Shown here one piece after another: positions 44,330 through 53,853 of a DNA stretch of 64,000 nt. Origin of the DNA: CAZMNY01 sp964635375. Lineage in GTDB: Bacteria > Planctomycetota > Planctomycetia > Pirellulales > Pirellulaceae. Each line of letters opens with the position of its first letter. Positions within the stretch are counted from its first letter, which is position 1. The translations under genes were made by a program, and so were the position numbers. The notes under the pieces were generated by a model that was not told where the DNA came from, searched no databases, and saw only the letters and a list, made by a program, of their open reading frames with translations. The stretch is from NCBI GenBank assembly GCA_964635375.1, contig CAZWOU010000014.1:5504-69503 (forward strand). The letters run 5' to 3'.

Positions 44330-47086
44330 ATGTCGTGGCCTTTGATTTCCGACTTCAGCCGCATGATTCGCAACCCCGCGGTCGCGTTCAAAGATCCCGA
44401 TTTGAAGGCCTGCGAAGTTGAAGTTGATCACCTTGGCCAACCCCGGCCTCGTTCCGGAAACTTCGCCACGGTGTACCGCGGCTTTTGCGCAGACGGCAGT
44501 GAAGTCGCGATACGCGTTTTTAACCGCCGCGCGGACGAGCGGCGCGAACGCTACGCCGCTTGCAGTCGCTTTTTCAAAGATCATCCCCTGCACTGCATGT
44601 TGCCGTTCGACTACACCGAGAAGGGCGTGCGTTCCGCGTCGGACGGAAAGATGTACCCGCTAGTCACAATGGATTGGGTTGACGGGCTGACGCTGTTTGA
44701 ATGGACGCGGGCCCGCTGTAAGGAAGACTACGGCGAAGCGCTGCGGATTGGGGCTGATGTCTGGCTCCAATTGGTGACGGAACTCCGTGAAGCCGGTGTG
44801 GCCCACGGAGATTTGCAGCACGGCAATGTGATGGTCACGCGTGACGGGCACTTCAAGCTGGTTGACTATGATTGCCTGGCGGTCCCTGAGTTGATGGGCA
44901 GGACCAACTTGGAGATCGGTTTGCCGCCCTACCAACATCCTCAGCGAAATGGGGAGACCGTGCTCTGCGCGGACCTGGACAACTTCTCGGCGCTGTTGAT
45001 CTACACAGCATTACGGGCGCTTGCGGCCCAGCCGATGCTGTGGTTTGAACACGTCGAGACGCCAGCCTATGACAAGCTTCTTTTTCGACCAGAAGACTTC
45101 CAACAGCCGGACCAGTCGCGGCTCTATGCCGATCTGCTGAGATCGCCGGATCCGATTGTTCGCGGTCTCGCCCACAATCTGTTTCAGTTTGCAGCCGCCC
45201 CGACCGATCAAACGCCCGCTGTTGATGATGTGCTCTTGTGGTCTAGTTCGCTCACGGAGTTGATTCAAAATGGCGACTGGGATCGAGTCGTCCTGCGAGT
45301 CGAGCGGTTGAGGCCAGGGGAGCAGGTCCCAGCCGAGTACCAAGCTCATATTGCCTCGGCCAGGCAGCGAGTTGACGTCCGCAAAGCGATGCAAGAGGCG
45401 TTTGATGAAGGCAATGAAACGGAACTTGCCAGGTTGTACCAACCCGCCATGCTGCAAGGTTACGCAGCTGCCGCGGACATCGCCGAAAAAGCCAGCAAGG
45501 CCGACCAGGTCGCCCATGCGGTTGAAGTGCTCAAATCGTCACTCGCATTGAAATGTTGGGATGCTTTTAGACAGACATGGAAGGAGAGCGAAGGTATCTT
45601 GGCCGGCCGACCGAGCGGCGAGCCCCTGCGGCACGAATACCAACAATTGGAGGCGGTCTCAAAACTGCGGACGTTGCTTGGCGACCCCGCTTCCGACGAC
45701 GACAAAGTGCTTTCCATTTGGCGGCTGATTCGCGCTGCTGGAGGCCACGAGACGGTGGCTCAGCTCAAACCGCAAGTTGAGAAGCGCGCCGCGCGGCAAC
45801 GGTTCTACAACGCTTGGGAAGCGGTCATGAAACGAAGTCACGGTAGTCCCTCGCTGAAGGTAGACAAACTGATGATTGCCTCTTGGGTCGCTCAGCACTT
45901 TGACGGGTGGCCCAAAGCTGAAGCAACACGCCCCGACTACGACGCCGCCCTAGCTCGAGTTGCTCAGTTCGAGCGTTTTCAAAGCTTGGCGGACGAGTCG
46001 GGTGAGGAAGCCGAAAAGAGCATGCTGGGTGTGGCCGAACAGCTGACTCACGGATACCACCCGCTCGTCGAAGAGCGCGCCAAGGCCGTGCTACAGCGAG
46101 CTAAAGCCCACGAAAAATTCGCTCGCCGCGTGTCGAGTGCAAAGACCGAAGAGCAGATCATCGACATTTGGCGCCGACTCAAGGAATCGGGCGAGGCCCA
46201 ACATGCAGGCGCGGGGCTGCGAGCTCGCTATGAGCTGGCGAAAAAGCGGATCCCCTTGCTCAAGACTATCAAAGGGCTCGCATCCCTACCGCCGGACGCC
46301 GCGGACAAGGGCCTGTTGGATGTGTGGAACGACGAACTGTTCGAGGACTGTCGTGAAGCCGATGCATGGCGCGAGCGTTACGCGGCCGCACTCGAGCGTT
46401 CGCGTATCTTCACGCGAATCGAGGAGGCTTTGGAGACGGGCGATTCGGAGGCCGCGCGCCGGCTGACAACCGCCTCTTGCCTCGACGGCTTCGCTCTTCC
46501 TCAAGCAACTCGCGAAAAACTGAGGCAAGCCGAGGACGAAGTCGCCCAGCAAGCGGTTCGACAGAAGAACGACCTCTTGGAAGCACTGCTGGGCAACGAC
46601 CGTAAGCGATTCATCGGGCAATTCGATCTGGGCTTGTTGCGTGAAATCTGCGCGAAGTCGCCGCACCATGAGCATATTGTTGAGACCTGGACGCGAGCTG
46701 AACTGGCACCGGTCTTTGTCGCTTCCCTGCAACCGTTAGGTGTCGACCAACTAGAGAGTGGCGGTTTTCACGCCGCCTGGGAATGGCCGGAGAAATTCGC
46801 TGCGGTGCGGATTCGAATCATCGTCTGCAGCAAACAACCGGACGACAAGACTCGGATCGATACCGTCGATTCGGCGTACGCAGCAATGGTCTATCGGAAA
46901 GGATGGCTGGCGGACAACAAGGGACATTCGATCGCCTTCAACGAAGACTGGGCGGACCACTATGTCGCCCTCTGGGGCGTATTCGACTTGGGGTTTCAAA
47001 AGATCTATACGCCCTGCGTCCCTCTGGGCCAACTCAGTTTGCCAAAGAAGACGCGTGGCTGGAACCCGTTCCGTCGAGGCGAGTGA
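44330..47086 (+). CDS. Atypical Ser/Thr protein kinase of the TerY-P type with long helical C-terminal region
   Basis: A 918-residue protein. The N-terminal 310 residues form a kinase domain: Gly-rich loop SGNFATVYRG (42-51), AIRVF with Arg62 at the usual beta-3 Lys place, YPLVTMDWVDGLTLFEW, catalytic loop AHGDLQHGN (His159, Asp161, Asn166), DYD (179-181) in place of DFG, and YQHPQRNGET. The family I recall as triad kinases beside TerY-type VWA and PP2C proteins shares AHGDLQHGN and DYD, so the altered residues may be normal for it. Residues 310-780 are rich in Ala/Glu/Leu and look like helical repeats; the C-terminal 130 form a beta-rich domain (AAWEWPEKFAAVRIRIIV). It probably phosphorylates members of the downstream cluster; this is inference. 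The catalytic aspartate and DYD aspartate remain. Confidence 0.8.
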   Translation: MSWPLISDFSRMIRNPAVAFKDPDLKACEVEVDHLGQPRPRSGNFATVYRGFCADGSEVAIRVFNRRADERRERYAACSRFFKDHPLHCMLPFDYTEKGVRSASDGKMYPLVTMDWVDGLTLFEWTRARCKEDYGEALRIGADVWLQLVTELREAGVAHGDLQHGNVMVTRDGHFKLVDYDCLAVPELMGRTNLEIGLPPYQHPQRNGETVLCADLDNFSALLIYTALRALAAQPMLWFEHVETPAYDKLLFRPEDFQQPDQSRLYADLLRSPDPIVRGLAHNLFQFAAAPTDQTPAVDDVLLWSSSLTELIQNGDWDRVVLRVERLRPGEQVPAEYQAHIASARQRVDVRKAMQEAFDEGNETELARLYQPAMLQGYAAAADIAEKASKADQVAHAVEVLKSSLALKCWDAFRQTWKESEGILAGRPSGEPLRHEYQQLEAVSKLRTLLGDPASDDDKVLSIWRLIRAAGGHETVAQLKPQVEKRAARQRFYNAWEAVMKRSHGSPSLKVDKLMIASWVAQHFDGWPKAEATRPDYDAALARVAQFERFQSLADESGEEAEKSMLGVAEQLTHGYHPLVEERAKAVLQRAKAHEKFARRVSSAKTEEQIIDIWRRLKESGEAQHAGAGLRARYELAKKRIPLLKTIKGLASLPPDAADKGLLDVWNDELFEDCREADAWRERYAAALERSRIFTRIEEALETGDSEAARRLTTASCLDGFALPQATREKLRQAEDEVAQQAVRQKNDLLEALLGNDRKRFIGQFDLGLLREICAKSPHHEHIVETWTRAELAPVFVASLQPLGVDQLESGGFHAAWEWPEKFAAVRIRIIVCSKQPDDKTRIDTVDSAYAAMVYRKGWLADNKGHSIAFNEDWADHYVALWGVFDLGFQKIYTPCVPLGQLSLPKKTRGWNPFRRGE

Positions 47087-47161
47087 GCCGCGCACGCAGC
47101 AAGCAACTAGCCGCCTGGAAGCTCCCGACATTCGCAAGCACCTCGCTGCCTCTCCGCCTCG

Positions 47162-48259
47162 TTACTTTGCGAACGGCCATCCGGGCAACTCGCCGCAAGC
47201 TTGCAGGCCGAGGACGGCGAACGCCGTACCGAAGTTGCTCATATAATGGCGGCTGTCTTTGGTTGGCGACGCGGTGTACCACTTCCCGCTGGCTCGCTGG
47301 TTTGACTTCAACCAACGAACGCCCTGCCGAAGGCGAACGTCATTGGCCGGCAAGCCGAGTTCCCGGCAGACCACGATTGCGAATCCTGTGCCATAGGCGT
47401 CGCTTGTTTCTAGGTCAGGCGTTAGGTCGTCCTTTCGCTTGAAAGCGTCCCAAGTGGAGAACATTTGCGGCGTGGCCCAACCGCCATCGGGACGCTGTGT
47501 GTCGAGTAGTTCTTTGAGCACGGATTCGCGTTCGGAATCCGTCATCAGCCCCGCCACTCGCACTGACGCCCAAGCCAACATGACTCGGTGATGAAATGAG
47601 AGTGGCGGATTTGCTTTGAAGAACTTCCGAATACGCTGCAGCCCCTCCTTTGCTTCCGTTGACTTGGCGTAGTCCTCTGGCGCGATGCCAACCGTCACGG
47701 CCGCCAGAGTCGCCCCGTAATGTGAGTCCGACTCCATGGGCGGCCAACCGCAAAGCAGCCATTTCCAGTCGCCGGCCTCCCTTTGCGTCTTCCACATGAT
47801 CTCAAGCGCCTTCCGCGTTGTCGGCTCCAATCGTCCGCTCGTCTGAGCATCATTCCAAGCGAGCCCCGCCGCGACAACTACCGCGTAGACACCCTGACGC
47901 GGCAGCGAATCACTCCAGCGTTTCGTGACGTACTCTTCATAGAACTTGCGGACCTCTCCCGATTCGGCGGCTACATCACCAAGCGCTGGGCGAGCAAAGA
48001 GGTGTCCCATGTTCGTGTGGCAAGCGGCGCACTTTCGGCTCTTCTGCCAATGCAGCGACGCCGTGTCCATGTACCGAGCTGCGGCGGCCGGCGAAAACGA
48101 TTTCGCCAGCGGTTCATCGCCGCTGATCTTGCCCGGATCCTTGACCGTTGCCAGCTTCACCGGCTCCGCCGCCGCGACATTCGACCCCAGTGAGAAGAGC
48201 CAGAAGGTGAGTAAACAACAAAACAGCAACCGCGCGAACGGCATGGCGAGAGGTGTCAT
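47162..48259 (-). CDS. Exported cytochrome-like alpha/alpha-toroid protein (squalene-cyclase-like fold)
   Basis: A 365-residue secreted protein. The signal peptide is FARLLFCCLLTFWLFSLGSNVAAAE. A single heme site, KCAACHTNMGH, is followed by a toroid of helices with repeated short motifs such as WKTQREAGDWKW, LLDTQRPDGGWATP and GVRWLKSNQRASGKW. These are the QW-like turns of prenyltransferase/squalene-hopene-cyclase folds. No cyclase DxDD motif is seen, so it is not a terpene cyclase. Start at 48257-48259 chosen for GGAG upstream. It faces the kinase gene, interrupting the signalling region. Confidence 0.82.
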   Translation of the reverse strand: MTPLAMPFARLLFCCLLTFWLFSLGSNVAAAEPVKLATVKDPGKISGDEPLAKSFSPAAAARYMDTASLHWQKSRKCAACHTNMGHLFARPALGDVAAESGEVRKFYEEYVTKRWSDSLPRQGVYAVVVAAGLAWNDAQTSGRLEPTTRKALEIMWKTQREAGDWKWLLCGWPPMESDSHYGATLAAVTVGIAPEDYAKSTEAKEGLQRIRKFFKANPPLSFHHRVMLAWASVRVAGLMTDSERESVLKELLDTQRPDGGWATPQMFSTWDAFKRKDDLTPDLETSDAYGTGFAIVVCRELGLPANDVRLRQGVRWLKSNQRASGKWYTASPTKDSRHYMSNFGTAFAVLGLQACGELPGWPFAK

Positions 48260-48481
48260 CGAGAAGGGCTCCGGGTGAGGGTGGCGTTGCCAGCTTAGCA
48301 TGAGTATACCGCGATTGCGGCTTCAATCGAATCTTAGGCTCCCAGAAGCGGCCCGCACCGGATGTGCCCTGCGGGCGGACGGATCCGGATCCCAACCGTG
48401 ATGAATTGATATGCCGTGCGTGGGGCGGACCCGAATGTGCCATTCGCGAATCGGTATGCCGTGCCGCGGCCAATGAACCAG

Positions 48482-48556
48482 AACCAGGGCGTCGCTACGC
48501 GGCTGAGGCCGCGGGCGCTTTACCCTGGGCTGACACAGGGACGACCCTTCGGGCCT
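48482..48556 (+). repeat. Left 75-bp inverted repeat of the IS200-like element
   Basis: Reverse complement is identical to 49074-49148. It contains the palindrome GCGGCTGAGGCCGC, as well as CCTGGGCTGACACAGG, which can pair CCTG with CAGG. Confidence 0.9.
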
Positions 48557-48579
48557 GAACAACGTTGTGTGAAGAGTTG

Positions 48580-49038
48580 TCAATCCCAGGCGTACCGTTC
48601 ATCGAGTTTCAGTGCGTGGCGAATGCACAATTCGCGAAATTCACGTTGAAAGGACATGCGACGATGGTGTCTTTCTTGGTCTTGGATGTAGTGCCTTACC
48701 CGAGGGATATTTGATTCGCTGACGGAAACGACGCCATAGCCGCTCTGCCACCTGAATCCGCGTGTCTCATCGGTTTGGCGTTTCACCCACTTGCTTGACT
48801 CGGATTTCGCCACTTCAATGACTTTTGCAATGGCGTGCGTTCGACTCAACAACAGGAGGACATGGACATGGTCTTCGACTCCGTTGATGGCAATGGCGGG
48901 TGAATTGACCGTGTCACGGAGAATTGATGACATGTACCTGTAGAGTTCGGTGCACAATGCTCGATTCCACAACCACGGCGTTCGATACTTTGTGGAAAAA
49001 ACAAAATGAACGGCCACCTTCGCGAGCGATTGAGACAT
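48580..49038 (-). CDS. IS200/IS605-type Y1 (HUH) transposase
   Basis: A 152-residue single-strand DNA transposase. The start at 49036-49038 follows GGAGGTGAT. Visible are KVAVHFVFSTKYRTPWLW, the HUH motif in GVEDHVHVLLLL, EVAKSESSKWVK and the catalytic tyrosine segment VRHYIQDQERHHRRMSFQREF. All expected parts for TnpA-like or REP-associated tyrosine transposases are present, so the gene looks functional. There is no TnpB partner. Confidence 0.93.
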   Translation of the reverse strand: MSQSLAKVAVHFVFSTKYRTPWLWNRALCTELYRYMSSILRDTVNSPAIAINGVEDHVHVLLLLSRTHAIAKVIEVAKSESSKWVKRQTDETRGFRWQSGYGVVSVSESNIPRVRHYIQDQERHHRRMSFQREFRELCIRHALKLDERYAWD

Positions 49039-49073
49039 GAATGCATCACCTCCATTATCGACGCCCATCCGTA

Positions 49074-49148
49074 AGGCCCGAAGGGTCGTCCCTGTGTCAG
49101 CCCAGGGTAAAGCGCCCGCGGCCTCAGCCGCGTAGCGACGCCCTGGTT
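49074..49148 (-). repeat. Right 75-bp inverted repeat of the IS200-like element
   Basis: Exact inverse copy of 48482-48556, ending 35 bases before the transposase start codon on the transcribed strand. Confidence 0.9.
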
Positions 49149-49486
49149 TCAATGGCCGCGTCGCGTTTAATTTGGCCGCGTCGCGGTCAATTGTTCCGGT
49201 CCCATTTCGTTGCTCGCGTCGTGGTCAATTGGTTCTGGCGGTTCGTTGGTTGCTAGGTTCATGGGCGGCTGATTACTGGGCGCGGGATGCTGAAACGAAA
49301 CGGGCACTGATTTCGGGTCGGTGAAGCGATGGTATCGAACCTCGGCAGGGCGAAAATGTGGGAGTGACAGGCAGGTGTCGTCAGAAAGCAGGGACTTTTT
49401 TGGCTTTCCACCGTGCCACTGGACTTCAGCTCGGCGTAAACTGGAATTTGGCATTCATCCTTGATCTACAACTTGAGATTTTCGTC
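49149..49486. other. Intergenic region with short imperfect repeats
   Basis: Between the IS200-like element and the protease gene. Variants of TGGCCGCGTCGCG and CGCGTCG(C/T)GGTCAATTG recur at 49153-49232, apparently a decayed tandem repeat at the element boundary. No gene seen. Confidence 0.45.
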
Positions 49487-52400
49487 ATGTCCGAAACCGT
49501 ACAACGGTCGTCGCTACTAGCGATTCTTGGATTGCTTTCTTGCTGTGTGGCCTCGGCCGCTGATCAGCCGATTCGGCTTGCCCGTGATCCGGCGTTTTCG
49601 CCTGACGCAAAACGGCTTGCGTTCTCTTGGAACGGCGATATCTGGCTCGCCAACGCAAATGGCGGTGTGGCGAGGCGACTGACCAACTCGACGTCGCGCG
49701 ATTCACGCCCGATTTTTTCGCCTGACGGAAAGCAGATTGCGCTGATCAGCGATCGGAGCGGCGCGGAGCAGGTTCACGTCGTTGATGTTGGCGGCGGCGC
49801 ACCTCAACAGTTCACCTTTCACTCGGAAGGCTGTTCGCTTCAACAGTGGAATAGCGAGTCGATGCTGATCCGGGCGAGTCGAGACCAGTTTTGGCGGAAG
49901 TCTGAACGGTTCTTTCAAGTTAAGCCGAGTCCGCGCTCCCGAGAAAAGATCGTTTTCGACGCCTATGGGAGCGACGGGCGATTGTCGCGCGACGGCTCCA
50001 AGATCCTCTTTGTGCGAGAAGGCGTTCGCGGCTATCGCAAGGGATATCAGGGCAGTCAGGCTGGGCAAATCTGGTTGTACGACCTGGGATCAAAGCAATT
50101 CAAGATGCTCGTCAATCCAGACAAAGGGGCTCGATACCCGTTGTGGCATCCCAATGGCAAGGAGTTCTTTTATGTTGGAGCTCAGGCTGGGGCGTTCGAC
50201 CTCTATCGCCGGGATCTGAAAAGCGGCAAAGAAAAGAAGCTCACCAAGTTCACCGGTGATGACTCCGTCTTGATGCCGGCAATCTCCGCCAACGGGAAGG
50301 CCATTGTTTTTCGGCGTGGATTTGAGTTCTATCGGATCGACGTCGACAAGCAGCAGAAACCGAAACGTATTCGCCTTGTTCATCGCGGCGATGAGATCCA
50401 ACGGAACGAACAACATCGAGTGCTCACTTCCGCGACGACTGTGACCTTCTCCAAAGACGGGCTCGAAGTGGCCTTTGTTGCGGGCGGCGATGTCTGGGTG
50501 ATGGACACGGTTCTCAAAGAGCCTAAACAAGTCACGAACACGCCGGAGCTTGAAAGCTCACCCGCGTTTTCACCCACGGGCAGTGAGATTTGGTACGTCA
50601 GCGACAGTGGTGGAAAGAGTGACATCTGGAAGGCGAGTAGAAAGGACGACGGCGCCTACTGGTGGCAGAACAACGAATTCTCGCTAACTCAGATGACCAA
50701 TGACGGCGATCAGGAATCCGAGCTTTCCTGGAGTCCAACAGGCAAGCAATTGGCCTTCATAAAAGGTCGAGGCGATCTGTGGGTGATGGATGCTAATGGC
50801 AAGAACGCAAAACGCCTTCGTGAATCGTGGAACGCGCCCGATTTCGATTGGTCGCCCGACGGAAAATGGATGGTCTATGCACTGAGCGACAACGACTTCA
50901 ATCGAGACATCTATGTCCACGCTCTCGATGGCTCGCGAGCCCCCTACAACTTGTCCCGACACCCCGACAACGACTCGGGACCAGTTTGGTCGCCGGACGG
51001 AAAGATGGTCGCTTTCACCGGTCGCCGCGTTGGCGCGGAAACCGATATCTACTACGTCCAACTACAGAAAGCGGAAAGCGAGACCACCTCTCGCGACACA
51101 CGGCTCAAGCAGGCTTTGGAGAAGATCAAGAAGGCTCGCAAGGCAACGCCCAAGTCGACCACCGCAAAACCCGCGGCCAAGCCCGCAGCGAAATCGACGC
51201 CAGCGAAGTCGACGAGCGAGAAGCCAGCGGCGGGAAAAGAGCCAGCGGCGGGAAAAGAGCCGGGCGACGCCAAGAAGGCGGCAGAGACCAAAGCAGCGGC
51301 CGCCAAGACGCCCGAAAAGAAATTGCCTGAAGTCAAAATCGACTTCGACGACCTCGCTTTGCGCGTGAAACGGATTTCAATCAGCAATACAACCGAAGGC
51401 GGTCTTTTCTGGTCGCATGACTCCAAGAAGCTTGCCTTTGCGGCAAGCATCGCCGGCAAACGCGGCCTTTACACGATTTCCCCGCCGACGAGCACGACGC
51501 CCAAACTGCTCAGTTCCACTGTCGGCGCCAACCCCAAGTGGATCTCTCAAGGCAACCAAATCCTCTGGCTCGTATCGGGAAAACCGGCTTCCTTGAGTTC
51601 TACGGGGCAGGCAGCCTCTCACGCTTTCAAAGCCCGTCAGAAACTCAATTTGCCGGCGCGAAACCAAGTCGTATTCGATTTGTGCTGGCGGGAAATGCGC
51701 GACAACTGGTACGACGAGAGACTCAACAATCGCAACTGGGCGGAGATTCGCCGCAAGTACGGACCGATGGCCGCCGAGGCGGTGGATATGGAGACGCTCG
51801 GTGTTGTCGTCAACATGATGTTAGGCGAACTCAACGGATCACACCTCGGCTTCTACATTGGCGGACGCCATGGCGCGACATCCACAAGCTCGGCCACTTG
51901 GAAAGATACGACCGCCCATTTTGGCGTGCGGTTCGACAACGCGTTCAAAGGGCCCGGCTTGAAAGTCAAGAACGTTCTCCGCAGCAGTCCAGCGTCGAGG
52001 GAAGGAAGTCGGCTGCATAGTGGCGAGGTCATTCTCTCGATCGACGGCCATGACGTCGATCCGGCCATGGAGATGACGGCGGTTCTCAACGGCGATCTCA
52101 ACCGCGACATCTCGCTCAAAGTCAAGAATGCCAAAGGCGAGACGCGTCAGCTGACAATTCGACCGATAAGCTACCGTTCGGCGAGAACGCTGCTTTACGA
52201 ACAGTGGATCTACGATTCGCAGCAAGCGGTGGAGAAGGCTTCCAAGGGCAAACTCGCCTATGTTCACATTCAAGGCATGAACATGACCAGCTTCTATCGA
52301 TTTGAACGCGAACTGTACGCAATCGCATCGGGCAAGGACGGCCTGATCATTGACGTTCGCGAGAACGGAGGCGGATCGACGACTGACCATTTGCTCACGA

Positions 52401-52861
52401 TTCTCACTCAGCCTCACCACGCCATCACCGCGCCGCGGGGCGGGGGACGCGGCTATCCGCACGACCGCCGAGTCTATGCAACTTGGTCTAAACCGATCGT
52501 GGTGCTATGCAACCAAAACAGCTTCAGTAATGCAGAGATTTTCAGCCATTCCGTCAAGACGCTCAAGCGAGGCCAGGTCGTGGGCACGCCCACAGCGGGA
52601 GGTGTTATCAGCACCGGCGGAACTTCGATTTCCGATGTCGGCTTCCTGAGGATGCCGTTTCGGGGCTGGTTCCTGCTCGACGGCAAGGACATGGAATTGA
52701 ACGGTTGCGTACCGCATCACATCGTTTGGCCGCACCCAGGAGACATGCCAAAGAACAAGGATGACCAGCTGCACAAGGCGATCGAGGTTCTGGTCAAAGA
52801 CGTCAAGAAATGGTCCGGCCGACCACAACCGAAATTGATTCGGGCTAGCGAGATGCGGTGA
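49487..52861 (+). CDS. Exported tricorn-like protease (beta-propellers + PDZ + S41 peptidase)
   Basis: A 1124-residue protein with a signal peptide (LLAILGLLSCCVASAAD). Two propeller sets are built from PD40-type blades (FSPDGKQIALIS, FSPTGSEIWYVS, WSPTGKQLAFI, WSPDGKMVAFTG). A Lys/Ala/Pro-rich linker (about 540-620) is followed by the tricorn C1-like helical segment (DLCWREMRDNWYDERLNNRNWAEIRRKYG), a PDZ domain (GPGLKVKNVLRSSPASREGSRLHSGEVILSIDGHDVDP) and an S41 peptidase with IIDVRENGGGSTTDHLL and the nucleophile region NQNSFSNAEIFSHSVKTL. It degrades peptides outside the cytoplasm. The start at 49487 is the first fitting a signal peptide. Confidence 0.92.
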   Translation: MSETVQRSSLLAILGLLSCCVASAADQPIRLARDPAFSPDAKRLAFSWNGDIWLANANGGVARRLTNSTSRDSRPIFSPDGKQIALISDRSGAEQVHVVDVGGGAPQQFTFHSEGCSLQQWNSESMLIRASRDQFWRKSERFFQVKPSPRSREKIVFDAYGSDGRLSRDGSKILFVREGVRGYRKGYQGSQAGQIWLYDLGSKQFKMLVNPDKGARYPLWHPNGKEFFYVGAQAGAFDLYRRDLKSGKEKKLTKFTGDDSVLMPAISANGKAIVFRRGFEFYRIDVDKQQKPKRIRLVHRGDEIQRNEQHRVLTSATTVTFSKDGLEVAFVAGGDVWVMDTVLKEPKQVTNTPELESSPAFSPTGSEIWYVSDSGGKSDIWKASRKDDGAYWWQNNEFSLTQMTNDGDQESELSWSPTGKQLAFIKGRGDLWVMDANGKNAKRLRESWNAPDFDWSPDGKWMVYALSDNDFNRDIYVHALDGSRAPYNLSRHPDNDSGPVWSPDGKMVAFTGRRVGAETDIYYVQLQKAESETTSRDTRLKQALEKIKKARKATPKSTTAKPAAKPAAKSTPAKSTSEKPAAGKEPAAGKEPGDAKKAAETKAAAAKTPEKKLPEVKIDFDDLALRVKRISISNTTEGGLFWSHDSKKLAFAASIAGKRGLYTISPPTSTTPKLLSSTVGANPKWISQGNQILWLVSGKPASLSSTGQAASHAFKARQKLNLPARNQVVFDLCWREMRDNWYDERLNNRNWAEIRRKYGPMAAEAVDMETLGVVVNMMLGELNGSHLGFYIGGRHGATSTSSATWKDTTAHFGVRFDNAFKGPGLKVKNVLRSSPASREGSRLHSGEVILSIDGHDVDPAMEMTAVLNGDLNRDISLKVKNAKGETRQLTIRPISYRSARTLLYEQWIYDSQQAVEKASKGKLAYVHIQGMNMTSFYRFERELYAIASGKDGLIIDVRENGGGSTTDHLLTILTQPHHAITAPRGGGRGYPHDRRVYATWSKPIVVLCNQNSFSNAEIFSHSVKTLKRGQVVGTPTAGGVISTGGTSISDVGFLRMPFRGWFLLDGKDMELNGCVPHHIVWPHPGDMPKNKDDQLHKAIEVLVKDVKKWSGRPQPKLIRASEMR
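51222..51257 (+). repeat. 18-bp in-frame tandem duplication in the protease linker
   Basis: Two exact copies of AGCCAGCGGCGGGAAAAG, encoding PAAGKE twice in the flexible linker. It is length-neutral for the frame. Confidence 0.9.
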
Positions 52862-52969
52862 CGGTCAGAGACTTCGAATTCCCCCCGCTTGCAAATCCGC
52901 GGCGGCTGGCGGCATAATGCGGGGTAATATCGACTGTATCGCAGCATCTAGAGCCTGGAGATCCCCACC

Positions 52970-53827
52970 TTGTCGTATCAACGTGAAATGAGCCGGGACC
53001 ACAAAGGATGCGTCCTTTTCTTGCTCGACCAGTCCTACTCCATGGTGGAGCCGCTGGGTGGGAGCGGGCAGCGGAAGTGCGATCAGTTGGCGCAAGCCGT
53101 GAATGCCTGGCTGCATAACATGGCGATTCGCGCAGCTGGTGATTCGGGCATCCGCGATTGGCTTGACATCGGCGTCATTGGCTACCGCACCGACGATAAA
53201 GCTCAGCCGATTATCGAACCGGTGTTGCAGGGGCCGCTGGCCGGTCGGAAACTAGTTTCGATTACCGATATCGGCAATCAACCCGCTCGCATTGAGACGG
53301 TTACCCAGCGAATTGAGGACGAGGAGACAGGCGAGATCATTGAAGCGCCGCTCGACAATCCAGTCTGGATCGACCCGATTGCGGAAGGCAGCACGCCGAT
53401 GTGTCACGTGCTGCACGAGGCCCACCAACTGATCTCTGCTTGGATCGCCGAACATCCTGACAGCTTTCCGCCGATGGTGGTTCACATCACGGATGGGGAA
53501 TCACAAGACAGCGACCCGCGGCCATACGCCGAGGCGTTGAGGTCGCTGGCGACGAGCGATGGCAATTTGTTGTTGTTCAATTGCCACCTCTCGATGGAAG
53601 CCTCCACGCCCTTCGCATTTCCCTCACCTGGCGTGCAGTTTCCCGACAGCTTGGCCGAGACGTTGTTTGAAATGTCGAGCGAATTGCCGCCGCCGTTCTA
53701 CCAGAGCGCTTTGGCGGAAGGCATGACCCTTCAATCGGGCGCACGGGGCATGGCGTTCAATGCGGACATGGTCGTGCTGGTCAAGTTCCTCGATATGGGC
53801 ACACGGCCCGCAATGTTGCTTCGCTAG
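52970..53827 (+). CDS. TerY-like von Willebrand factor A protein
   Basis: A 285-residue soluble VWA protein. The MIDAS is LFLLDQSYSMVEPLGG (DxSxS), followed by LAQAVNAWLHNM, DIGVIGY, GSTPMCHVLHEA with the second-site Thr, and VHITDGESQDSDPRPYAEAL with the third-site Asp. The layout fits TerY-type VWA proteins. The TTG at 52970 has GGAG nine bases upstream; an in-frame ATG at 52988 has none, so I prefer TTG. The PP2C gene follows 26 bases later, so the two form an operon. With the kinase at 44330 this would complete a VWA/phosphatase/kinase triad. Confidence 0.85.
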   Translation: MSYQREMSRDHKGCVLFLLDQSYSMVEPLGGSGQRKCDQLAQAVNAWLHNMAIRAAGDSGIRDWLDIGVIGYRTDDKAQPIIEPVLQGPLAGRKLVSITDIGNQPARIETVTQRIEDEETGEIIEAPLDNPVWIDPIAEGSTPMCHVLHEAHQLISAWIAEHPDSFPPMVVHITDGESQDSDPRPYAEALRSLATSDGNLLLFNCHLSMEASTPFAFPSPGVQFPDSLAETLFEMSSELPPPFYQSALAEGMTLQSGARGMAFNADMVVLVKFLDMGTRPAMLLR

Positions 53828-53853
53828 AAGCAATCAGCGGGCGAGAGGCGAGC

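Larger units (their letters stand above)
48482..49148 (-). mobile_element. Compact IS200-like element with perfect 75-bp inverted repeats
   Basis: 667 bases holding one HUH transposase gene and bounded by inverted repeats that match base for base (48482-48556 and 49074-49148). IS200/IS605 elements normally lack terminal inverted repeats and use subterminal hairpins; each arm here does contain the palindrome GCGGC-TGAG-GCCGC. The perfect arms suggest recent movement or ongoing correction. No target duplication was seen. Confidence 0.8.

Noticed and set aside
48323..48583. Minus-strand frame next to the IS200-like element
   Set aside because: It only reads through the left inverted repeat and adjoining repeats; not a protein.
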